Below are positions 23,670 through 34,200 of a DNA stretch of 64,000 nucleotides, piece after piece. This DNA comes from Diplosphaera chodatii (lineage: Eukaryota > Chlorophyta > Trebouxiophyceae > Prasiolales > Stichococcaceae): assembly GCA_032358165.1 (NCBI GenBank), contig JAALGY010000034.1, forward strand, positions 186,001-250,000. Direction: 5' to 3'. The stretch's first letter is position 1; each line of letters begins with the position of its first letter. The notes beneath the pieces are model-generated. The model made no database searches, had not been told where the DNA came from, and saw only the letters and a list, made by a program, of their open reading frames with translations. The position numbers were made by a program, and so were the translations under genes.

Positions 23670-26600
23670 CTACTTGCCGGCGCCGCCAAAGCGCAGCGCC
23701 TGCAGGATGCGGCCGCCGCCCGGCACAGGGTGGGGACCCTTGAACTGCCCCAGCTGCGCAGCAGCATCAGGCTCGTGAGCATAGCATGGCCATTCTCCTC
23801 GTGCATCAGGCCATGTCAGCAGCCAGGTGCTGCAGGGTGCAACGTGCACTGCAGTCTTGATAGCCGGAGAGCATTTAATGGGAGGAACATGCAGCCATCG
23901 TTTTGCGTTGGTAAGGCTCGAGGGCACACCTGCGCCTGGCCGTTGGCGACTGCCAGCTGGTACAGGATGTCCTGCGCCTTCTTCACATTATCAGGCTCGC
24001 CTGCCCACGCCTGAGGGTGCCAGCCAGCAGACTATGCTCAGGAAGGTGCACCTCTCGACACGACTTCCCACAGACACTTGCGCTCATCAGGAGCGGCACC
24101 TTCCCAGCAACACACGGCGACTGCAGCCACCTGCCACAGCTAGCTGCGCACCCACCAGCTGTTTCACGGTTCGACAAGGGAGCAGCGGGATGAATCACCT
24201 TGAGCGTGGCGGACTGCAGCGCGCGGCCGTAGCTGAAGGTCATGCGCCAGCCGGGCGTGACGCCCACCCGCGCCAGCTCGGTCTGCAGCGCCTGCAGGTT
24301 CAGCGTTGACTCCTCCTCGCTCATGCCGCCGCTGCGCAAGGGAACAGATGACCAATGAGCTGACATGGTGTAGGATATGACCATTTGTACGGTGTTGCGC
24401 CGCAGCAACGGGACTGCGCATGGCATGAAGCATAAACTCGGGCACAGTGGCCAGATTGTCCATGCAGTATCACCAGGAGTGAGCGTGCAAATGTTTCGAT
24501 GCTTTAACAGGAGAGCGGCATGCAAAAGTCTGGCATCTGACACCTGAGGAAGTGGATGCCTGGCACCGCGGGCGGCACCGTCCGCAGGCACGTGCGCACG
24601 GTGTACTTCGCCACGTCCTCGGGCTTGGCTGGCGGCGCGTCCAGGCCTGCAAGATGCGCGGCACGGCACGGTGGCTGCGCGGTGATACGCCGTGCTCAGC
24701 GTGCACAGCACCAAGATGCAGTCACACAGTGACGCTGCAGCGCCAAAGGCGGCACATGACCGGGAGCATGACGAGCGCCCTGCTGCACCGACAGATATCA
24801 GTAGGCGCAAAACCCTGAATGACGGGTCTAACGCATGACCATACCTGGCAGCACCATGTTGGGCTTCAGCAGAATGGCGTCCAGCACCACGTTGTACTCG
24901 TTTAGCAACCTGCGCAGAGCGCGGCCTGGCGTCATGGTTGCCAGCCGGCAGGCCGCCTCAGGCGCCATTCCCGCATCTCAACAGCGTGCAGCGCTCAAAC
25001 ACCAGTTGCTAGAACCAGCGGATATCATGTGCAGCAGCGCTGCACCTGAAGACGTGGCTGTACACGCGCTCCGACCAGAAGGCGGTGGTCTCGATGTCGT
25101 AGTCCCCGGGGCCCAGCGTCACCTCCGGCTCCACAATTGGCACCAGGCCGTTCTCCTATTGGGAGCACAGAGATACCTAGGAACTCCAATTGAGAACCTA
25201 AAGATTACTGAGTAAGTATGTCGTAGTCCCCGGGCCCCAGCGTCACCTCCGGCTCCACGATGGGCACCAGGCCGTTTTCCTATTGGGAGCACAAATACCT
25301 AGGAACTCCTACTGATATCATGAAAACACATGAATATGGGTGTGTATGCCGTTGTCCCCGGGGGACCAGCGTCATCTCTGGCTCCACAAAGGGCACCAGG
25401 CTTTTCTCCTGTCGAGTGTACAACACCGCTCGAATGGTCAGATTCATGCTACCTGGGCACACCATGCATGGCATCGCAGGTTTGGGCCCTGCACCCTACA
25501 GTGTAGTGCTGTGTTGCAACCATCGGCACCTGACACAGTGGGCCAGTGGCAACATAAGCGTACAATGCAGTGACAGACGCAGCGGCAGGCTCGGCGTGCC
25601 TGGCAGATTGAGGCGTAGCGCGCGAGGCCGTGCGCGTTCTCGTGGATGGCGGTTGTCGAGGGGCACCCGTCAGCGCCGATCTTGATGACGGCGCGCCACT
25701 TGGCGAAGCGCGCCCCCTGCTTGTAGTACGCCTTGCACCTGTCGCCGAGCCCGTCCAGGCCCTGCGGAGGCAGCCATGACAGCAAGTTGTTTGCAGTTGG
25801 CATTGCTCTGGTCATGTTCTCCACGACGGCACTGCATTTCTTGCTCATGACAGTTTGATGCTGCGGCCTGCTGTAGCACACTCCGAGATGCTGACTCCAC
25901 ACAGACAGCAGGTGGTTGTGCCGCAGTAGCATAATCGTGGCGACCGGCGGGGTTATTTAGTACCTGGGGGAAGCCAGGAGAGCAACAGCAGCATTCACAC
26001 CTGCGTGGCGGTCTCCCCATCGGTGCCCGGCAGCACCTGCAGGCCTGCAGCACATGCACCCGCACCCGTCAACATTGTTGGCTTGGGCCGAGGCTGCCTT
26101 GTACAGTGCGCTGCCGTTGCATCATTTCACCACAATGTGGCCCTCACTGCCGAGTATGGCGATGCGACTGTGAGCAGGATGCAGCTAAGTGCTGCACGCA
26201 GGCTCACCTGTGTCCACCTTGATGCCCGGCGTGATGCCCTGCCCCTTGAGGACATCCACAAACTGCTTGCCGTCCGCCGTCGACTGGTACAGGGTCTCCT
26301 CAAACATGATGCAGCCGCTGATCGCCTCGCCCAGCCCTGCAGCAAAAGGCGGTGCGTCCCTCGCAGAAGTAACCGTGAGGTTGCCACTTGTAGGTGAGCA
26401 CCCCGGTGCGCAGTTGAGCTCAGTCGGCTGTCATCTGCTGAGCCGGCTTCCTCCAGTGGGGGCAACAGCGGCAGGCCAAGCAGCACGTTTCTCGGATTGG
26501 GCGCAGTATCTCTGTACACGTTGCAGCTGTGAACTGCCACAGCCCAGTATCGATGACACCTGCCGACAGGTGTGCTGCAAGGCGAGGTGGTTCAGTGTCT

Positions 26601-27455
26601 CATGGCCACCACAGACGCCACCGGTTATGGTTGTCTTCTGACACGCAGCACCCACCGGGTGTTGTGTACAGGGTCTGCCGCCAGTCCCGCCGGTTGTCCT
26701 CAGTGTTCTCCACACCCACCGAGTCCAGCCGTTTGCCCGTCGTGGCGTTGCTCTCATCTGACGCCTGCATCGGGAGGGGCCACCAACGTGTGGCGGAAGG
26801 CAGGCCGACATGCTGCTGCCTCATGTTAAGGACAGCGAAAGTACTAAACAAACCCAGTCGTTCCCATCAAGCTGGTCTGCGCTTGCCGACCCCGCGTTAC
26901 TGTTGGCAACCCTCACCAAGATGCCGAAACCGGGGCGCGAGATGTACTGCGCAGTGGCGCGCATCTCCTCCATGTACGGGTTGTCGACCTGCAGGGCATG
27001 TCAAAGCGCGCATTCCAATGTGCCCGACAAGTGCCTCTGCTGTCTGCCCTGTCCGCCCTCTGCATCTGCTGGCAGTGAGGTCGTAGATGTCGTACAGACG
27101 CTGCAGCTGACCACGAAGTGCCTGGCCTTGCCGCCACTTTTAAAGGCGGTGTTGCAGCGACAACAAGCGACACATCTGACCAACAGTGCACACCCTTGAT
27201 GGTCGTAGCCCTCTTGTGGTCAAGGCTGATTGCCCTCACCACTGTGGCTGATGTCATGCAGACGCGCCCCGCCGCTGCCTGCATCACCGCCCGCCTGCTG
27301 GCGGCGGCGACGCCGCACCGCTGCTGCACAGCGATCGCCGCCCTGTAGCTGCTGCCGCTGGATGTGAGGGCCGTGCGCAGCGCGGCGCACGGCACGACTG
27401 CAGGGCAAGCTGCACCTTTGTTGGATGTGCATGCACATGCTTGGCACAAGCGCAT
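23670..27455 (-). CDS. FBA: class I fructose-bisphosphate aldolase, probably plastid
   Basis: Schiff-base aldolase cleaving or forming fructose-1,6-bisphosphate in the Calvin cycle and glycolysis. Twelve in-phase exons: 27455-27264, 26988-26917, 26764-26656, 26336-26208, 26044-26001, 25761-25600, 25155-25046, 24909-24845, 24646-24544, 24331-24199, 24010-23930, 23771-23670 (433 aa). Motifs: [72 protein letters not shown] (Schiff-base Lys), [40 protein letters not shown]. The intron at 25599 begins with GC and contains two extra partial copies of the next exon. The first exon looks like a transit peptide, but its start (27455) is the least certain part. The C-terminus ends RFGGAGK and lacks the terminal Tyr known from animal and cytosolic aldolases. 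Confidence 0.95.
25094..25411 (-). repeat. tandem triplication of a splice acceptor plus exon start in FBA
   Basis: Three direct copies with a period of about 124-129 bp. Copy 1 is the real exon start (25155 downwards, [21 protein letters not shown]). Copy 2 starts at 25279 and is almost identical over about 64 bp, keeps the acceptor AG, and then diverges after GDYDI. Copy 3 starts at 25408 and is clearly decayed ([14 protein letters not shown]). Copies 1 and 2 also share about 25 bp of intron sequence (gggagcaca...tacctaggaactc). Both extra copies lie in the intron before the functional exon. Confidence 0.9.
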
Positions 27456-28216
27456 GCTTTTGATCCTGATCAGCGGTGTGGAACATCTGCAAAGTATATA
27501 CTTGATCGAAGGCTGATCCTCATCTGCAGCATCGCATGGCGCACACCTGTGCAGTGCGACCGGCTTTGCTGAAGTGCACCACTTCTGCACACCGGCATCC
27601 TGCACTGCATCGTCAAGCTCATGGTTGTTGCTTGACGCCCGGCGCAGTAACAGCTATGTACTAGTAAGTATCCAAATATTGAGGATATAAGACGGATGCA
27701 ATCAGTGGTGTTGGCGGTCTGGCAGGAGCCTGCAGGCTGATCTGAGCCTCAAGGCTGGCTGTCTGACAGCCTCACCTGCAAGCTCCTGTCTGACAGCTGG
27801 GTTTTGGCGGGACTGCCAGATGAGCGCGCGACTGCAGACCGGAACGAGCCGGACCAAGCAGCGCAGCCCTTTCTGCCAAACTCTCTGCCATTGCCCCAAC
27901 ACGCTGATCATGACTGTCAATTCTGCTGTGCGCGTCTGCATCGCACATGGGCAACGATGTCACTGTGGCCTTCGGATGTTGGTCAGCAGTGTGCAGAATC
28001 AGCACACACGTACTGAGCGTCCCGGATCCGCCGCGCTGACGCTGTGCTTCCCTCGTTGACCAACTGAATGCTCGTTGCGGGTCCTGCCAGGCACGCCAAG
28101 AATGCTGCATGGCCACACACATGCAGACCCGCATTTGTGCGGGCGTGTCGCAGATGCCGTGTCATCACGGCAGACCGCGATCATGCTGGTATAGCACTTC
28201 TACCATGTGCATATAG
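27456..28216. promoter_or_regulatory. divergent intergenic region (FBA / large Ser-rich gene)
   Basis: About 760 bp between divergent starts, presumed to hold both promoters. No specific element could be recognised by eye. Confidence 0.4.
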
Positions 28217-31200
28217 ATGGAAGGGGGTCTCCTGGGCATGATCAGGCAGCAACAGCCGGGCGCAGCCGCGGACGCTCTTTGCGCAGCGCTCGCCCTCGTG
28301 CATCCCAGTGGCAGTGCATCACAGACAGCGGACAGCCCGTCAGGCGGCCCCCGCACGTATGCAGCAACAGGCACGTCTGCTGGCGGCAGCAACGCAGCAG
28401 CCGCAGCAAGGCCAGCAGGCAGCGGGGCAACCCGCCAGATGCGACATCTCGACGGAGCTTTGGCGACCTCGAGCGTGCCAGCAGCTGAGCAGGCTGACGA
28501 GTGCCAGCTGCATGTGGACCTCAGTGGACGCTCGGCAGCCGCTGCCACGCAGACACGGCGCCCACCACCGCTTCTAGTGTTCGACGACTTCAGCAACCGG
28601 GGACATGCAGTGGGCGGGGATCCCCCCCCTGCGGCACAGGCTCAGCAGGTGCAGCTGCTGCCGCCGCCAGGTGCGCCGCCGCTGCTGCAGTACCCAGCGG
28701 CACCAGTCCAAGCTGCCAGCAGAGCAATGGAAGCGCCAGAACACACAGTCGGCAGCCCTGGTGCAGAGGCACGGCATCTGCGCAATCCGCAGCAGCAGCC
28801 ACAGCCCGCTTCAGTAGCTACAAGCAGTCGCCGCCGCTGGCGCAGCCCACTCGCTGTGCCGACGTCGCTACAGGGTGTGCCGCTGCGCGCCTGCCGCGTC
28901 TGCCACCGCCTCATACCGGAGACGGTCCTGTCAGGGCAGTCCTTGGGAGCATCTCCATCTGCAGCACCTGCCCACCGCCTCAGCAACCATGGCTGGAGCC
29001 CGGCTAAGCACCACTCGCTGGAGGCTGATGTGGCGCATGCGTTGCTGCCCACCCTGCAGCAGGCACGCGCCCTGCATCACGACGCAGGCAGGGTTGCGTC
29101 TGCAGCAAGGGCAGCCGACGCTGATGAACACAGCCATCGCAGCGGCCGCCGGCATCGCCCTCCGGCGCCATTCCACGAGCGCCACAGCAGGCACGCGCAC
29201 ACCAGCCGCGGCCGCGGCCGCATCCCCAGCCGCAGCCGCGCCGTGACGCGGCAGCGCGGCATGCGACAGCAGCAGCCGGGGCCGCCGGCCCGGTCCCGCC
29301 GGCGGCCGCCCTGGGAGTCCCCCTCCCCGCTGCCGGGCGCCAACAGGTGCGGGACAACCAGCTGTATGACAAAGCACTGTCTCTGCGAAGATGGACTGAA
29401 TGAACACAGACCTTATGTGTACCATGCATACTTTCATAGCAAGATGTGAAAAGACTGCATACTTGCACAAGCACGTGGCTGAACAGGCGGCCGGAGCGAG
29501 AGAACCTGAGCATCCGCAGTGGACATGGCCCTGCAGCCCGCCGCCGCTTTGGCGCCTCGCTCACAGCAGGTGGTCGCGTGCTGTGCTCGCTGGAACAGCT
29601 TGCACAACGAAACAGGCCTGGGCTCGCTTAATGGCTTGCCTGGTCTTATCAGGGGCACAGACTTGCACCAAATGTCAGCATCAGCCATGTTATGTTTGCG
29701 CAAACCCCAGGTCGGCAGCTTCGGGTGCCGCCAGGGCAGCGGCAGCTGCGTGACGACCCGCGGGGCGTCGCCACACTGGCGGCCTTCAGGCGGCGGCAGG
29801 AAGCGGCGGCGGAAGCGGCGGCGGCGCGTGCGGCCGCTGGCGGTCGCATCCCTCCGCACCAGCCCCGCAAGCCGCTGGTGGGTACTTGGCTTCAATCGAA
29901 TCGCCGCTCCCGTGATGCCATACATGACATCAGCTGTGCTGACGTGTACAGCTGCTGAGGGTCATGGCCGAAGCACTTACAAACACGCTGTGCAACAGGG
30001 CCTGGTCATGCATGTGGTCCCAACATTTTGGCTGAGACACCTCTGCACCTCTGTACTGGGCGCCTTGCTGAGCGGTGCGTGTCCTGTGGCATGCAGCCCC
30101 GGCCGCATAGCGGCCAGCCAGCACAGCGCACGGATGCGTGGGTGCGGCGCCACAGCAGCCAGGGGGAGGAAGCAGCAGCTCCTGTGGCGAACAGCACCGC
30201 AGGCAGCCCTCTGGCGAAAATGGCTGGGAACCGCCGGCAGCAGCAGACATCAGCAGCACGAACAGCAGCGCCTACAGCTACGCATGTCAGGGCGCCCTTG
30301 TTAATGGGTATGTATGCAGGTCTGCATTTCTGAGCTGCAAGTATGTATGCTCACCATTCATGCCAGCTGTGCAAGTACATGTTCTGTCCCTATCATTGCA
30401 ACCATGCCAAAGAGCACACACTGGAGTGCTTATTCTTACTTCTTCAGTGCTGTGCAGGCAAGGGCAGGAGGCAGGCCGATGCGCTGTCAGATGTCACCAT
30501 CGCTACAGGGCGGGGTCAAGAGCTGACAGCCCCCGCTGCTGCGGCTGTAGTGGTGTCAGCACCGCCCCTTGGGACGCCAATAGCAGCTGAAGCACCCACA
30601 CAGCGTCCGACCTTGCCAACATTCTACGCAGCCAATCCGGCACAGCGCAGCGCAGCCAAGTTGCCTGCTTCCGCAGCACTCCAAGCTTCTGCGACCGCAC
30701 CGTATGCCCTAGAGGCAGCAGCAACTTGTATGCAGGGCGTAGCACAAGAGGTTGGCTGCCGCCACTGCGCAGCGCTGCAGCAAAGCACGGCACACTCTGC
30801 TCGTCGCCTCCCACAGAGTCATCCCCGACTGGTGTCTGCTTCCAGCCTGCAACATTTAGCGCGACTAAGGTGTAGCAGACAGAGCAGATCACCACACGCT
30901 GTAGACTGCGGCGTCAGCCCCATACTGGTGCTGCCGGCTCCAGTGCGGGTGGATCAAGCAGCCACCTTGCAAGATGCAGCAGAGCAGGGTGATGTAGTGC
31001 AGCAGCGTCAACTTGGACAGCAGCAGCAGCAGCAGCAGCAGCCGCCGGCGCCGGCGCCGCAGCAGCAGCAGCAGCGACCTGCTTGGGCGGTGACGGGGCG
31101 CGAGCTGGCGCTGCGGCTGCAGCGGCAGGCAGACATGCACGCAGCTGCTGCTGCTGCTCTACGCGCGGCGCCTGCAGCAGAGGCAGCACCAGACTGTCGC

Positions 31201-34200
31201 AGTGTGTCACCGTCAGTAGAGGCGGGACATGCAGCCACTCCAGCAGTCCCGCCGCTGACGCATTCCGCAAAACTTAAAGCAGGAGCAGCAGCCGCCACTG
31301 CGGCGGCGGTGCAGCAGACGCCGCACCAGAACCCGCTGTTCGAGGCTGCGGAGACAGCGGTGGCAGGTGTACCTCTTGCAGCTGCCGCCGAGCCTCAGGA
31401 GCAGGAGCAGCAGGAGCAGCAGCAGCAAGTCGGCAGCGGGCCCACTGCTCAGGTGCGACACGATCTACAGCAGTTGTCCCGTGCTCCAACTTCCACGCTT
31501 GGCGCTAAACTCGAATGTAGAAGTTCCTAACAAAATGCTTGAAACCCGTGCAAAGCGCAACACATGTTGGATGGCGGCCAGGGCCTGCAAACGTATGCAT
31601 CGAACGGTCGCGCAGCGCTCAGCAGTGGTGACTTGCCAGGTGCATCGAAGCTGAGGGTTACAGTATCGTAATTGCAGGATGGCCACCTGGCCGAAGGTTT
31701 GGATCGGCCAGCAGACCCGACTGGCCCGTGGCAGAGCATCACCGCCAACCAGGCGTTTGCCGGCGCACACGCACCCAGGCTGGTGAGCCAGCCAGCAGCA
31801 CATACAGACCAGTGCGGCTATCGTTGTCGCACAACAGCTGACCACAATGCAGCAGAGGCTGCCCACCGCTGCCTTGCTGGGCACGACCCCGCAGCCTCAT
31901 GTATCCTCTCGTGTGCTGCCTGATGCTGGCGAAGTAAGATCTGTGTGTGTACAAACTACAGGACAAGCTGATTCCTGTGAGCAGCCCCGCTCAGCAGCAG
32001 CCCAGCCCCAGCAGCGCCCGATGCAGCAATGAGGCCCTTGACATGCCAGAGCAGGGCGGTAAGCCTTTGCTCTGGCGGCCAGCAGCGCCAGACGCCGAGG
32101 CAGCGACGCCACCAGGCAGCAGCGGTGGCGCCACAAATGTCACAGCCGCCAGCAGCGACGCAGACAAGCAGGCTGCAGTGTCTCCCGGCGATCTCAGCAG
32201 CTGTGCGGCCTCAGCAGCCAGCGAGGAGCACAGCAGTCGCCCGGGCAGCAGTCTGCTCAGCAGCGGCAGCAGCGGCAGCGTCTCCACAGGCGTCTCCAGC
32301 GCCCGCTCCGGGGGGGCATCCAGCATACCAGCCTCAAAGCACGGTCCAGCACCGCGCAGCGGCAGCCGTCTGCTGAGGCTGAGCGAGGCGGGAGGCAGCA
32401 GCCGCAGCCGCAGCCCGGGTAGCCAGTGCAGCGAGGGCAGCAGCGCGGCCTCAGCTGCTTCCACAGCCTCCAGCGCAGCCAGCAGCTGCGCATCTCCCGT
32501 CGCCAGCCGCAGCAGCGGCGACACCACAACCGCTGCCGGTGGCAAGGGTGGCAGCGGCCAGGGCAGCGGGAGTGCCGGCGGTGCTGGTGCCAGCGGCAGC
32601 CACTCCACAGGCAGTGACGCAGCGGATGCCTCAGTAGGCTCGGGGGCCAGCTGCGTTCTGTCTGTGACCAGTGCCAGTGCACCCGGCAGCCCGCAGTCTC
32701 CGCGGTCTCCACACAGCCTGCGAGGGCCGGCGGCTGACATGCAGCGCAGCGACGCAGCGTCTGCGCTGCGCGCTGCTGCCTGGCGGGACGGCAGCAGTTG
32801 TGGTGCGAGTGGCATCGGCTGCGAGTCAGGTGTCAGGCTGCTCACACCTCAGCAGCAGCTGCCGCGCAGTGGGACGGTAGCAGTAGCCGACAGCCATCCG
32901 GTAGAACAAGCGCTCCCCAGCAGTGCAGCGCTGGCTGGGGCTCCGCCCAGAGTTGGGTCCTCCAGCCCTGAGGAGACGGCTCACCTCCAGCAGGGCTCCG
33001 GTGGGGCTTTTGCTGTGGGGCCTGCTGCACCCGCGTCTGAGCTGCATCCCGAGCATGCAGCGGCGAATGCCGGCAGCGTCTCTGCTGTCGGGCACAGTGT
33101 GCAGCAGGGTGCGACTGCCCCCGCACCACAGCTGGCACTCCTCAGCAGGCAGTCACCAGCGGCGTTGCAGACCGTTGGATCTGTCGATCCGGCAGTTGCA
33201 GAGCTGCTGCTGGCGTCACCACAGCAGAGTGAACAGCAGCAGCAAGCATGGCAGGCTGAGCTGCTGTCGCCGGGTACCTTGGACCTGCGTTTTTCGCCGT
33301 CATCTGTGCAAAGCCGGCAGGAGGGCAGCCATGATGGCACGCCAGTGGCAGCTGGTCAGCGTTCAGGTGACTCCTCCCCCAGGAGCAGCTGCAGCAGCGG
33401 CTTTTCCGGCAGCCTGATCGACGCAGCAACTGGGGCAGCTGCAGTTCGCACTGTCCAGCCACCAGAGGCGCAGCACAGCAGCATACGAGCAAAACCCCTG
33501 CCAGCCAGCCTGTTTACGCCGTCATCGCCAGCGGGCGCGGCGCTGGCCACGCAGCAGCCCTCGCCTGCGCAGCAGCTCGACAGCGTGGTCGCCCCAGCCA
33601 TAGCAGCAGCGCCGCCGCAGGACGCTGTGGCGGCAGCGGCGGTGCTGGACCCTGCCTCAGCAGCACCTTCTGGGCCTGCTGCTGGCGATGGTGATCAGGC
33701 GGCTGTGGCGGCGGCGGTTGCCGTGGCAGTGGCGGCAGCTGCAGCATGGCGTCAGGTGACCCCTCAACTGTGGCATGTGCCTCTGCGATGTGTGCTAGAG
33801 CGAGCAATAAAGTGCGGCCTGTCTGTATGAAGGCTCAACAGGCCTAGTGTCAAGCTGCCGTCAGTCGTAGATGCATACTGGGACCTGGGCCATAAGCAAG
33901 CACAGCATGCTGACCTGGCGCAAATTGCATCCCTGACCAAAGCAGATGTTGGTGCAGGGTCTGAAGCCCAGCACATCCCAGCACTCCTGGATCCCGCAGC
34001 AGGGTGGGTTGTCTGCCGGCACACCGAGAAACGTGCAGCAGCAGCCGCTGTCGAGCAACGACGATGCAGTGCAGCAGCAGCAGCTGCTCCCTCCGGTGCA
34101 ACTGCCAGCAGCCGTTGCGGCAGCAACCGCTGCTGCAAACCACGAGCCAGGCATGCAACAGCTCGAAGTTACTGATGACCCGCCGCAGCCGGTCCCAGAC

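Noticed and set aside
27060..27118. Minus-strand segment reading [15 protein letters not shown] between aldolase exons 1 and 2
   Set aside because: It looks protein-like, but no donor restores phase, and the direct join of exon 1 to 26988 gives the family-typical sequence.
28875..29246. Alternative plus frame reading QPTLMNTAIAAAAGIAL
   Set aside because: It overlaps exon 1 of the large gene in another frame and ends in a stop without a usable donor; the chosen frame joins all later exons in phase.
31018..31075. CAG-rich repeats as a possible CRISPR or regulatory array
   Set aside because: They are in-frame glutamine codons in a eukaryotic coding exon with no spacers.
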